Shown piece after piece: positions 1-11,705 of a DNA stretch of 64,000 nucleotides. The position numbers were made by a program, and so were the translations under genes. How positions within the stretch are numbered: position 1 is the stretch's first letter; each line of letters opens with the position of its first letter. The notes beneath the pieces were generated by a model, which was not told the DNA's origin, made no database searches, and was given only the letters and a program-made list of their open reading frames with translations. Source of the stretch: Vanrija pseudolonga (Eukaryota; Basidiomycota; Tremellomycetes; Trichosporonales; Trichosporonaceae); the NCBI RefSeq assembly GCF_020906515.1, contig NC_085849.1, forward strand, positions 434,001 to 498,000, in the 5' to 3' direction.

Positions 1-199
1 GGACCTATCAGGCGTCGTACCGCGCGGTCCACCTCGGTGACCTCGGGTCGGTCGTCGTCACAAGCAGCACCTGCATACATACTCTGTACACCTAATCGCG
101 ATGCCCAATGCACTAGTAGAACAATTGAATAGCTTTGTTGAAGGTTTTGGTTTTCTGGATAATGGTCGTCGTGAGTAGGTCGTGAACAAGTGTCGTCAA
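1..199 (+). other. Window edge; possible tail of an upstream gene
   Basis: Frame 3 is open from the window edge to a TAA at 93-95 and would encode about 30 residues, so this could be the 3' end of a plus-strand gene lying mostly outside the window. The piece is too short to recognise any family. The rest, to 199, is AT-richer than its surroundings and lies just past the stop of the minus-strand gene that follows, so it probably holds that gene's 3' untranslated region. Confidence 0.2.
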
Positions 200-3100
200 T
201 CACAGCGCGAGGCCGACCTGCGACGCCCGCGCGGCTGGCGCGGCTGGCTGGGGTGGGGGGGAGCGGGGAGCGCCCGCGCCCATGCGCGCCTGCTTGGCCG
301 CGAGGGCCTGCTCGTGGGCCATTGCCTCCTCGAAGCGGCGGTTGAGCTCGTGCTCGTTCTCCTCGGTCTCGGTCTCGGCGTCTGACTCGTCGTCGTCGTC
401 GAGGTCGGGCATCGCGCAGCTCGTGCGACTGTCCTCGTCGCGCTCGGCCTCGATTCTGAGGGGCTTGGTTAGAGACTGCGGCAAGCACGGACACCGGCCA
501 CTTCTACTCACTGCTCGAGCGCGCGATCGAGCGTGCTCGCCCCCATGCTGGCGGTCGTGGACGCCATGCTCGGAATACGCGCAGGCATGATCGCCGCCTT
601 GGCCGCTGCTTCAAACGCCTGATCGGGGATCCCGGCATGCCGAAGGACGTCGATAAACTCCATGTGGTCTGGGCGTGGCGTCAGCAGGGGGTAGGGGTCG
701 TGGGGACGAGTCGGATTGCACAACATCTGACTCACTCGCAGGCGTGCTCATCCGGTGCGTAAACTCGGCCTTGTATCCCGGTACAAGCACAAACTCGCCG
801 CCGAGCTGCACAAAGTCGCCTGGGACATGGCGCATGTGCTTGAAGCCGCGCTTGAGGCCGGTCGTGGCCTGGGTCCACACGGTCTGGTTGTATGCGCCAC
901 GCGTCTTGGGTGCGTTGTCCTTGCGTTTGGGCATTTTGAGGCTGCAACAGTCAGCACCCACTCACCATCCCTCCTTGTGTCGTACTCACCCCATCAGCTT
1001 GTAGATCTTTCTCGACCGGTCAGTGTACATCTCGTACTGGCAGTTGAACAGGGCCTTGTACGCCTTGATCGCCTTCCAGCTGCCACACCCGATCAAGACG
1101 ACGCGGATGTTGTGCTGGCGCACAATCTCGGGGTCGACGTTTGCGAGCGAGAACTCCATGTAGTTCTGGCACGCACCGCACCAGAAGTGGCGGACGAAGA
1201 CCATGACCGTCTTCTGCGCGCCGCCGTCGTACGAAGGGAACAGGTCGCCAAAGGCGACCTTTTTGCCCTCGTCGTCCGTCACGGTGCGCTGCGACGCCTC
1301 CCACAGGGTACGTGCCGACGGTGCGCGGAACACGCTGAACGGCAGCGACTTGGACTTGCCCGACTGCTTTGGCTCGACGCTGTCGTCGGACGGGTACTCG
1401 TCCTCAAACGCCTCGTAGTCCAGCCCGTGGGTCGTCGTCGGCGCGCGGCGCCCCGCGCTGCGCGAGCTCACCGACCCCTTCATCTTGGCGCCCTTGCTGC
1501 TTGTCGGCGTCAGGTTGTTGTTGGCGAGGGACACCTTGCGCGCGGGCAGCGACCCAGGGTGCAGGGTGCCTGCTGCTCCGACTGCAGAGTCCTCCAGCGA
1601 CCGCGGTTTGGGTACGCCGGCGCCGACAGCACGCACGTGTTCGCCCACCGGCTCCGAGCGCACCGTCGCAGGCGATGCGAGCGGGCGCGGCACAGGCATC
1701 TCGACGCGCGCGACCGGCGCTTGGAGGTGGTCCTCAGCGGAAGCGTACTCTTCGTCGTCGTCGTCATCTCGCTCCTCGTCGCTTGTGGACGGCTCCGTCT
1801 CGACCCGGCTCACGCGGTACGCGCGGCGAACGGTACTGGGCTCCTCGTCGACCGTGCCCGAGTGGAACGTCGCGCCGGTCGGCGTGCGGATCTCGCTGTC
1901 GAGTGCGGACACGGTCGACCCAGGTGCCGGGACGGCGGGCGCAGGCTTCTCCGACACCTCGGAGAAGTACTCCGAGTCGGTGTGCTCCCCGTCCAGCGAG
2001 GACCCGGAGAGGCGCTTCGCGCCGTGCGGCAGCCCCGTGACGCGGAGTGGCGAGCGCGGGCCGCGCGTCGGGGCTGCCGCCGGCATGGGCACGGGCATCG
2101 GCTCGGGCTCAGGCACTGTGACTGTTCCGAACGTGGGCGACGCCGGCGCGACGGGCGTAGTGGCCGGCGACGCCTCGCGAGGGGAAGTGATCATGCTTGG
2201 TGCAGCGGGCATCGGCTCCTCCTCCGGCACGGAGGGCACCACGATCGCGAGCTTGGAGCTGATGCTCGCGCTGCGCGGGAGGTGGGAGCGCGGCGCGCCG
2301 TCGCCGCTGCTGGAGCGGACGGGCTTGGCGGCGAGCCACTCGGGCAGGCTCTTGATGCTGTTTGAGCTGTCTGCGGAGCTGAGCGGGGGGCGGGCGGGCA
2401 TGGTTTCCGAGCGGGGGAGGGTAGGTTCGGCGCGGGGCGGCGCTGCTGCTGCTGCCTCTGGGAGCACAGCGACGGGCTCTGGCGGCGGTGTAGGCGGGAC
2501 AGTGACGCGCGCGTCGACCTCGTGGACCGCCTCCATGGCGTTACGCTGCTGCTGTTGCTGCTGGCCTCGACGCGCGATGGTCGCCGGCGCCGACTTGGGC
2601 GCTGCTGGCGCCGATCCGTCGTCGTACTCGCCAAACAAGGTGCGCGACGGGCGCTGCCACGAGGCCGGGCGCACCGTGATGGGCGAGTATGGCGCGTCTG
2701 GCTCGTCGGCGGGCGGCGGGGGCGGGGAGAAGGCTGCGAACGGCGCGGGTCGGGGGCGCTTGAGCTGCCCCGCGCCTGCGGGGAGCGCGATGGCCGGCAT
2801 CCCCGGGCCTGGGACGGAGAGGAGCACGGGCGGCGTGTGGGTCGGTGATCGCGGCGGCGGGGTCGCGCTCGCGCGCTCCGCCTCGACTGCGAGCGCTGCG
2901 TCGAGCAGCGGCGTGGGCTTGCGCCGGATCATGCTCGCGCGCTTGGGCGACACGGGCGGCGAGGTGGCCTCGGCACCGGGCCACACGCCAGAGTTGCGGC
3001 TGCTCGCCGAGCTCGGCGGCGACGGCGAGTCGTCCCGCTCGTACGGGAGCAGCTCGCGCGGGCTCGGCGGCGCGGGCGAGGGGGAGGGCGAGGGTATTGA

Positions 3101-3394
3101 GCGGCGCGGAGAGCCGGGCACCTTCTTGCGCCGGATACGGATCTCGCGCTGCGTCACGCCGGCGTCGCGGAGGAGCGCCTCCATCTCGTCGTCGATGCTG
3201 TGGGCTGTTGGGAGTTGGTGCGAGGTCGACTGAGAAACGACGATGGGCGGCGGCGGGGTGGGGGTGCGGCGGCGCGCCATGAGGGACGAGGCGCTTAAGT
3301 CGACCCCAAGCAGGTGTTTGCTCGCGCCTGGCACCGGCGGCTGGGGCGCCGCTGTTCCGCCGCCGCTGTAGCTCGTCGTAGCTCCGAGGGACAT
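200..3394 (-). CDS. AhpC/TSA-like (PRXL2/AAED1 type) protein with long disordered N-terminus
   Basis: Four exons (3394-990, 941-736, 668-512, 455-200) join in frame to about 1007 residues. The C-terminal third (about 700-890) matches the fungal AhpC-TSA_2 thioredoxin-fold family. It has a CGAC motif at about 741-744 where peroxiredoxin-like proteins carry the active cysteines, a 'RKIYKLMG' helix, then 'GDFVQLGGEFVLVPG' and an 'FTHRM' strand, all typical of the family. The preceding ~640 residues are Ser/Pro/Arg-rich and look disordered, with one short helical stretch (IDDEMEALLRDAG). The last exon is acidic, then Ala/Pro-rich. The start at 3394 was chosen because it is the first ATG after which composition settles; the frame stays open upstream to 3709, so an earlier start is possible. 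The fold is secure from motifs; redox activity and substrate are inference. No neighbour suggests a pathway. Confidence 0.8.
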
Positions 3395-4458
3395 GGTTCG
3401 CGGGCTGAGCTTGCTGGGTGTAAACGAACGGGGGGCAGGCAGCACCTCGCGCTGACGAGAAAAGAAACAGCAGTTTACAGCAATAGTTATCAAAGTCGTC
3501 TCGCCGGACAAGCACGATCGTGCGTGCTGTCCTGGGCTGAGTGAGCAGGAGCATCCTGCATGTCCTGCAAGCTGTTCGCAACGCGCCAAGTGCCGCACTC
3601 TGCAGTGCGGCAGCACAAGCACCATCGCGTACGCATTACGGGATAGCAGGTGGGTGGCGCCGCCTCGGCGGGCGATCAGAGGCGGCGCCAGAATGAGACC
3701 TGCAGGCACAAGCGCGGGAGTGCCTCTGGTGATCTGAGGTTGTTTGCGCGCCGCCGCTGCTAGCAGGGCTGGCGGATGCAGATACGCAGAGTAGTATGCA
3801 GCCTGTCTGTCCTGTCTGCAATGGCCGCTAGCGCGCCGGCGTCCGAGTCGGCGATGAAGAAGCGTCGTGCGCTGGCTGCTGTTTGCTCCACGGCACGGCC
3901 AGCAGAGTTCGGCGACGAGGCGAGATTAGCACAAGTTACAGGTCAGCTGGTTCCCTCGGTGTTCTGTGCCTGCATCTCGACGTCTCGCCGTGCAGGCCAT
4001 GGCGTGCTTCGTGCAGTCAGTCAGTCAGTCAGTCAGCTGCCTGTGACCGTCCACCCACAGAACCCTGCATGCAGGATGCAGGATGCCAGACAGCGGCTGT
4101 CCAGACCCACCGCCCGCTGCCGCCGCCGCACACCCACCACGCCACCCTTAATGAATTTCTCCCCGCCAAACAGTTCCGGGTCACATTACGGGGGTGACGG
4201 TGACGGTGGCTGCAGCACCGTGACGAGCACCTACACGCGCTTGGCATCCGCCAAAGCTAAAAGGTGAACCGAGACAATGACCGACGCGACTGACAAAACT
4301 ATGTTTAAGTGCAAGATGCAATGCAATGACGCGCGGGCGAGTTGCCCACGACGAAATCAAGTATGGCTATGGCTCTATGAATGGTCTACAATGGCGCCGC
4401 CGCGACATAACGCGGCAGGCAGCATGCTCATGATGATGCTACAAATCAATCATCCCTC
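3395..4458. other. Intergenic, no gene seen
   Basis: No frame with splice sites and credible composition was found. It lies between the start of the AhpC-like gene and the end of the glycosyltransferase gene, so it should hold the promoter of the former. A short tetranucleotide repeat (TCAG, about six copies) sits at 4014-4036, followed by repeated GCAGGAT words near 4070. Confidence 0.5.
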
Positions 4459-6945
4459 TCACTCCCTCTCACTGCTGCTAATGATGTGATCCTCAAGCCC
4501 CCGATACCCGTGCTCGACCTTGCACCATGGCCTGCAAGAGTGGTTAGTACCCCCGCCAAATGCCCGCCACGATCAAGCCACCATGACGACGACTCACGGT
4601 CTCTGCGCGTCGTTCCCGCTCCAGTAGGCTCTGCACCGCGACGAAAACCCAAAGGCATCTGGGGGTGGTAGTCAGCACTAGCGCTCGCCCCGCCATCCCG
4701 CCGCCGTGACTCACGATCATAGCCCCGCGCTCCGGCCCGGTACGAGTCGGCCATTGCGAGGACACTGGAAATCTTGCTAGTGGTCGTTAAATGCTGACGG
4801 GCGTACGCGAACGCGTCCAGCGCCATCTGGTGCAAGCGAGCCGGGTCGTCGAGGTAGCGCTGCACCTGGCCCTCAATCTGCTCAATGTCCCACGACGGCT
4901 CGAGCGGGATCGTAAACTTGGACAGGGCCTCTTCGTGCTCGGTCGGTAGATCGGTCGCGAGTACACAGCCGCTGAGCATGGCCTGAGCGTACTTGCGGAT
5001 CAACTTGCGTTCCAGGCTCGAGTCAAACACGCAGATTTGCGCCTCGCGCATACCGCGTCCAAAGTCGGCACGGAGCGCCCGATGCGTCTTGTACGTCTCG
5101 TGGCCAACCTCATACGTCTCGAGCGGGGTCGTCCGTGCCGACTCGGGAATCTCGACCGTGTACCCCGGGTGCTCGTGGCGCCCGACCAGCGCGTCGCTGT
5201 CCGACAGGTGCGGGTCGTCTCTCAGCCGGTTCAAGTTGTCGGTGATCGTCGTCCGAATAGGGTAGAAGCTGCCGTCGTACCCAAAGATCATGGCCTTGTT
5301 CCGCTTGGCGGCCCACGGCGCGGGGTAAAAGTCCCACTCGTTGCCAGTGTCGGGCGAGTGGCCAAACAGTCCCATTGTGAAGTCGGGGTAGTGTTTGCGC
5401 ACGTTCTCGTAGTTGAAGATCTCCTCAAGCTCAAACGCATACTTGGTAAGCGTGATGTTGTTGGCTTGGGGGTACCACTCCTTCATACACCGGTGCTCGT
5501 GGCAGTCGCCCAGCTGCTGGACTAACAAGGCATCGCAGTCCAGCGCGTCGACATGCGGCATGTCGTCGGCCTTGTAGATGTCGCTAAACGTCCACACAAT
5601 GTCGTACCGGACAAACGGGTTACACTCGTCGTCAAAGTGGTCCCACTTGGGCGCCTGGAACGGCACCTGGTAGTCGGAGGCCTCTGGCGCGCGTGTGACA
5701 TCCAGGAAGCGACGTGCCCACTCCTTCCGGTTGTTCGCCCACTGGTCGCGGAGGTACTCCTTCCTTGCCGCTTCGGCATTCTTGCCGTGCACCTCCTTGT
5801 GCAGCTCGATATCAGCAAGGCGGTTGGCGCGCCGCTTGACATTGACGCTGAGGGTGACATTCCAGTCGTACCCGGACCAGCCAGGGCCCCAGACGTCGAC
5901 AATGACATTTGGGTGGCGAATGGCAGCTGTTGCGTCAGCGACATGCAGCACACGACAACAGGGGCCCGCGCAGACGACCACTGCGGCGGCCAATCGAGCG
6001 CCGCGCATTTAATAGCGCCGACGGGCCAAACACCGGTGAGCAAACGACTTGTGCCACATTGGCCCGTCGCCAGCCGCAGCAGCCACACCCTGCCAAGCGG
6101 CGCCCAGAGCGCCCCGCACCGATCGCCCGCGCGCCACAAGACTCACCATCGACAATCTCGTATGTGTGCGTGTTCATGCGCTCGAGGTAGTCGTCGTAGG
6201 AGGTGAGGAAGAGGATGCGTCGAGGTTCTTGCGGGGACGGGACATGGTCAAAGGGCGAGCGGCCCGCGTCGTCGACGCTGCCCCACCAGCTGGGCCAGGT
6301 ATCGGCTGCGGCGTCGGCGAGCTGGCGCTCCTCGTCGGGATGGAGTTCGTCGTACTCGAGCGCTGCGCGCGCGCCGTCCCGCTTCTCACGGAACTTGCCC
6401 TCGCGGAACGTTGCGAGGTCGAGGCGGCCGCGCGCGTCGGGCATGTGGGACGCCACGCGCGCCGTGTGTTCTGCTGCCCACGCCCGCCGCAGGTTGTGCT
6501 GCGAGCGCAGCTCGAACGCGAGGAGTAATCCGAGGATGGGGATGAGGAGCGCGAGCGCCAGCTGCGGTGTCCGGCGTCCAGTCGAAGCAGGCAGCCACGA
6601 GAAGGAAGGTGGCGACGGCAGTAGCCATGATGATGTCGCCTGTCGTCGTCTTCTCCGTGATGGTGATGGCGGGGGCGATGCGCTCGACGACGAAGACCAC
6701 GAGGACGACTCGCTAGACGGAGGGGACGGGCTGCGCCGTGACCTGCGCTGCTGGGTGTGCAGCGGGATAAAGTCGTACGCAGTCGCGGAATGCGCAGGCG
6801 GCGTGATGCTGAACCACGAGGTGGGGGAGAGGACCGAGGTGCGGCCGCGCTGCTGCTTTCGTTGCGGTGCCAGCGCCGACGAGCTCGAGCTCGACGACGC
6901 AAAGCTAGAGCTCGAGCCCGAGTCGCTACTATCGCTGTCGTTCAT
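4459..6945 (-). CDS. Membrane-anchored GT-B type glycosyltransferase
   Basis: Exon 1 (6945-6147) and exon 2 (5926-4715) carry nearly all of the protein; small exons at 4658-4598 and 4531-4459 complete about 714 residues in frame. The N-terminus is a Ser/Arg-rich cytosolic tail, then one membrane segment near residue 135-155 (LALALLIPILGLLLAFEL), giving a type II Golgi or ER topology. The lumenal part starts with 'RILFLTSYDDYLERM' and ends with a Rossmann-like half: 'AQICVFDSSLERKLIRKYAQ', 'AMLSGCVLATDLP' and a following 'DIEQIEGQVQRYLDDPARL'. This resembles the CgeB / Glyco_trans_1_2 group of fungal glycosyltransferases. The donor sugar and acceptor cannot be read from sequence; a role in wall or capsule glycan synthesis is a guess. 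The two terminal microexons are the weakest part of the model. Confidence 0.68.
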
Positions 6946-8315
6946 GGTGTGTTGTGGGGGGTTGGCATGTCGAGGGGGAAGGTCGGGTGGGTATTAAAGG
7001 TGCTGTCTGCCTGCCTGTCGGTCAGTCGTCCGCAGCAGTTCGGGAGGCGGGGCGGGGCGGGGCTTATCGCGCGGCTGGCTACGGCGTGGTCGTGTGCGGA
7101 GTCGCTGCGGTGGCGTGGGGGCTTGGCTGGACTGGACTCGGCGGGAGGTCGGTATGCACACTGCGGTCGGCGCAGACTAATAGAGGTAGAGTATGAGTAA
7201 GAGTAGAATGCGTGGGGTTGCGTGGGTTGTCCAGAGTTGTTGCTGCTGCGGACGACAACGAGGCGACGATGAAACCTGCCCGCCCGACAAGGAGACCGAG
7301 CAACAAAGGCACAAGTCGCGACTGCCGTGTCTGACCAACGGGCTGCCGCGTGATGCTACGGCTACGGCGTAGTGCAGTAGCATGGACGCGCGCAGCAGCA
7401 GCAGCACTACCTGCCTGTCCTAATGCATGCGTATCCAGCTAGGCCAGGGAGTCGCAGTGACTGTTACCTATCAGCTACTACGCGCAGGGCAGTAAAAACT
7501 TTGGCACCCCTCCCCTTGTTTTTGCCGCAGCAGCGCGTCATGGAGAGACGGAGTGCCAAGACTTTGTAACCTGCAAGGTAACCTCGGCGCGCTACAACCT
7601 ACTAAACTGTCACGGCGAGCAAGTCAGCCAGCGCAGCACAACATGCACAGCAGCACACCCAGCACGCCCTAGCACTCGTTGCCCGCACCATGCAGCAGCT
7701 ACAGTAGCATGTCCGCTGGCTGGTCGCACCACCACACCACCACTCAGCAGTCCGCAGCAACAAATGGTCTTGGCAAGCCCCCTGCCCCTGCCGCAGTCAG
7801 ACAAGTCCTCGGCGCGACTGCCGACCTGCCGAGTTGGCCGACGTAGGCGGCGGTCACTTGTCGCCAGGGCGGAACCCTGACTCCCTACGTTTTATCGGCC
7901 ACCTGAAGCCTCTTCACCGCGCCGGCGGCCGCATACAACGCGTGCATGCACACGACCGCAGCAGGCGCAGTGGGGGGGAGGCGGAGCCCGGAGGAGGGGT
8001 GGGTGGTGGCATACATTCTCGCGCGCAGCGCGTAGGGGTGGGTGGGCGGGCACAGTATCGCTCGCGCCAGCAGGGTGGGTGGGTGGGCCAGATGTCTGCG
8101 AGTGCAGCTCGAGGGTGGGTGGGCGTAGTATCGCAGCAGAGAGGTGGGTGAGGTGGAAGACAAGGCAACTGCGAGCAAAGCTGGAGGCCGACTTGCCAGC
8201 CAAGGCCAAAGTCCCTGGCATGGCAGACATGATGCATATGATGAAGATTATGAATGGTGTGTGTGTGGCCGCGCCACAGACGGCTGCGGCACAAACGTGT
8301 ACGCCCGCCCGCGCA
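6946..8315. other. Intergenic with a G-rich dispersed repeat
   Basis: No convincing gene. The left part should be the glycosyltransferase promoter, the right part the 3' flank of BCS1. From about 7970 to 8160 the sequence is a G-rich block built on GGGTGGGTGGG words. Part of it also occurs inside the first intron of SFC1 and is listed separately. Confidence 0.5.
7970..8051. repeat. Dispersed G-rich repeat, copy 1
   Basis: About 82 bases that match 11860-11939 with only some five differences, including the words GGCGGAG, GGAGGAGGGGTGGGTGG and GCGCGCAGCGC. The two copies have the same orientation and lie 3.9 kb apart. No target-site duplication or terminal inverted repeat is obvious. Further GGGTGGGTGGG runs follow to about 8155 but do not match the second copy closely. 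Confidence 0.75.
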
Positions 8316-10066
8316 CTACGCGCGCACGCGGCACAGCGCGTCGACGCCCGTGACACTCTCGCGCGCGCCGTGGCGGATGAAATGGCCCTGCAGACTCGCC
8401 ATGCTGACTGTGCGTCCCTCTGCGCGCGCAGCCTCTACCGCAGCGGCGACGTCGCGGCCGAGCGCCTCGACGTCGTCGCTGGTCAACTTCTCGTCGCGCA
8501 GCAGTGGGTCGCGGTCGCCCGCGTCGACTGCCGCCTTGTCGGCCGCCGCCTCCTCGGCGCCCGCGCCACCCGCAGCGTAGAACTTGACGAACAGCCTGTA
8601 CGCCTGTTCGCCCGCCGCGTCGTCGAGCAGCTCGTGCAGGTCGACGCGGCCGGGGCGGATGAGCGCCGGATCCAGCCGCTCATAGTGGTTGGTCGTCATG
8701 AAGATGATGCGTTCCTCCGAGGACGTGACGCCGTCCAGCGCGTTCAGGAGGCCACTGAACGTCACGCTCGACTTGAAGCCGTCCTCTGACGTCTGCACGC
8801 GGCGCGTGAACGCCGAGTCAATGTCCTCGAGGAGCACAAAGCTGCGGTCCGGTACCAGCCCCAGCAGGTGGTTGAGCTTGTCGTCCGTCAGGCCGCGCTC
8901 GGCGAGGTTGAGCAGGCAGATGTTGTAGTGCATTGCGCCGGCGAGGGCCTGGATGAACGACGTCTTGCCCGAGCCTGGCGGGCCGTGGAGGAGGTAGCCT
9001 CGTCGGTATGGGATGCCTGGGGGTTGGTTAGCGAGACGCCACACCCAGCTCAGACCTGACGCCCCACTCACCTCGATCAGCATACCACTTATTCCTAGCC
9101 AAGAATGCCCTCAAGTCCGCCTCGGTCCGCTCGGCAATCCCTTTCCCAAGCACGACCGAGCCCATCTCGCGCCGGCGGCGGGGCTTGCCGAACGGCCGCC
9201 ACTCGGTGCCCCACGCCGTGTACACGACCGTCTTGCCCTCTGTGCTCTGCTCTGCGAGCTCGCGCGCCTCGGCGAGCAGGTCGGGGAGGAGGGTGCGCGA
9301 CGACGAGAGGCCGGTGAGGGTTAGCGTCTCCCATGGGGAGCCGGAGTGGAGGTCCATGAGTTTGGCGTCGCGCTCGCGTTTGACCTGGGGAGTGTCAGAG
9401 TGTAGACTTGACGAAGTCGAACGCGCGGCTCAGACCTCTAGCCTGAGCCTCGCTGCCTCTCTCACCTGGAACCAGTGCCCCCGATACCGGAAATAATGCG
9501 TCCCCGGCCCCGGCACGAGGTTGAACAGCGCCTCGGACGCGCCATTCTCATGCTGCTTGTACGTCGTCTCGACGGCGAGCTCGTGGCTGGGCAGCTGGTT
9601 CATCCGTCCGCTCAGGATGCCCCGGATGCCGCGGTGCTCGACGGGCACTTGCTTGGCCGCGTTGGCCTGCGCCGCCATCCATTCCAGGAACCAAGGGTAC
9701 GCGCGGTCCTTGGACGGGATCTCGAGCGTGATGAGCATGCGGCGGCGCGCGGCCGTGCTCGCTAGCTTGACGCCGCGCCGGAGGCCGGTGAGGACGACGC
9801 CGAGGCCCATCAGGCCTGCACCGGCGGAGAAGTACGGGCTGGGGTTAGAGTTGGCTGCGCGGACGAGCTTACTTGTCCGCCATGATCTTCTGGATTAGTG
9901 ATGGCTCTGCGTCGGGGAGGGCAGGTGCTGCTGGTGTCGTCGCGGGCAGAGAGCTCGGCCCAGCTTCGAGCGAGGGGAGGGCCGCTGCGTCGCCCGTTGC
10001 TGATGGCGCGGCTGGCGTCGCCGCCGCCGCCTTGCCCTTGCCTGCTGCGAGGCCGCCAAAGTTCAT
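8316..10066 (-). CDS. BCS1: Mitochondrial chaperone BCS1 (AAA ATPase)
   Basis: BCS1 sits in the mitochondrial inner membrane and inserts the folded Rieske iron-sulfur protein into complex III. Four exons (10066-9873, 9838-9466, 9384-9072, 9016-8316) join to 526 residues. After an Ala-rich N-terminus comes the BCS1 membrane segment ([14 protein letters not shown]), then the BCS1-specific region ([12 protein letters not shown]). The AAA core has Walker A GPPGSGKT near residue 305, Walker B 'FVLLEDID', and 'RPGRVDLH' of the second region of homology. The C-terminus carries the family's 'LQGHFIRHG' helix. The usual short presequence is replaced by an Ala/Pro-rich stretch of about 60 residues, longer than yeast. 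All catalytic motifs look intact. Identity is very likely; an AAA paralogue of BCS1 is the only real alternative, since fungi often have several. Confidence 0.92.
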
Positions 10067-11705
10067 CGTGTCGTGTGATGTGCCGATGCCGATGCGATGG
10101 TCGCTGGTATCGTCTTCGTCGTGCCGAAAAACAAAAGTCGGCGGACGATGACGGCGGGGAGGCGGGGTTGCTGCGATGTCCACGTCACGTGGTTCACGTG
10201 GATGTCGCGTGGCGTTGGCCCTGAGACCAAACTTTGCCGGCTGTCCGGTTTCTCCGGTTCAGATGTTTGTCGTCTGTCGCGACCATTCGCCGCGCCGAGA
10301 CGACCAGCAGGGCTCTCGCGGCGCTTGATCCCTCTAGCCAAGCATGCCAGGTCGACCAACGGCCGCTGACAAGAACGACGGCGCGTCATGCATGCTCCTG
10401 CCGGCTGGCTGGTCGCTGCCCATCGCCGCGAATGCCCAACCCCGGGATTCGTGGAATCTGAGGGGACGCGCGATCGACGGGCGGTCGTCGCTCAATCGCG
10501 CGTCGAGGATGCATAGGAACACTCATGATGCACGCCCACGGGGGCCCTGGCCGCCCCGCGCGGCCGAAAGTAAGTCACTGCATCACTGACGACAAGCACA
10601 CGAGCGTCAACGGTGGCCGTGTACCGAACGCCGGCCGTGCCAGTGCCGACGATACCGGCGGCAGCGAGGGGGTGTGTGGGTGGGTGCACCGGACGCGCCG
10701 GACGGCGTATACCCGGCCAGCCAAGCAACAGCGCGTACCAATGACCTTTGCTGCCTGGTCGCGTGAGTTGAGCGCTGCTGCTCCCGGCGCCTCCAAAGCC
10801 GGAACGAGACGCGCCTGGCGAGCTGGCGCGCGGCGCAGCTCATGTGCTGATCGGCCCGGCGGTGCGCCTCTCTCGGCCGCATCGATGGCGAGGAGCGCGA
10901 GCACGGCACGGGGCGGGGCGGGGCGGTACGGGGCACCCGCTGCCTCGCTGCTGCATTGGGCAGAGATTGTCTTGTCCCTGCGGCCTGCGACATAGTCCCG
11001 ACGACACGACAAGGTTACACCATAGCTTTGCTCTGGCTAATACAAATTACTCGCGTCGGTTTCGTGACTAGAGGCAGCAGCAAAAGCAGCGGCGGGGACA
11101 CGGGCCGTCGCGTTGAGCGGAGGCGCGGAGGGGAGCGGAGTGAAGGACGTGAGGGCCCGGTGGGCGCGGTGGGGCAGTAGTAGGCGGGCGGGGTGCCATG
11201 CATGGTGGTGGTGGACCCGAGGCGTGAAGCCATGCCCCCCCCTACGCCAGCGAGCCAGCGAGCCAGTCGAGTCGAGCAATGCATTCGTTGTGCCAGTCGT
11301 GTCCTATACTGCCATGATTACCGCCGCATAGTTCCGATGAACTCACAGTGGTGGTTTGGCTCGGACAATAGGGATTTGGTGAAGTTGCCGGTTATGGGGG
11401 CCACCCGAGGACGAGCCACCTACTGCCCAGGCTAACATCTCACCCGACACGTCGGTCGGCCTGGGTGGGACGGGCTCGACTCCCGGCAATGCACCTGCTG
11501 CACCTGCTACGACACCATCCACGGTCACGTAGTAAAAACCCAGCCCGTAAACACCCATCGACGCACTTCTTCCTTCCTCCTTAGCAACACCACTCTTGCA
11601 CAACAGCACGACAGCTCGACGGCACCGCACAGGCCCTAGACCCGACTCAGCCAGCGCCACACTCATTCCCACCACCACTACCAACAACTCAGCTAGCTAA
11701 CGAAA
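10067..11705. other. Intergenic between divergent BCS1 and SFC1
   Basis: Both neighbouring genes are transcribed away from this 1.6 kb, so it should contain two promoters. I found no frame with credible composition or splice sites. The last ~130 bases before SFC1 are pyrimidine- and CA-rich, as is common just upstream of fungal start codons. Confidence 0.5.

Noticed and set aside
755-3233. Long plus-strand frames antisense to the AhpC-like gene
   Set aside because: They are Arg/Ala/Gly-rich shadows produced by high GC and codon bias; the minus strand has the recognisable thioredoxin-fold domain and matching introns.
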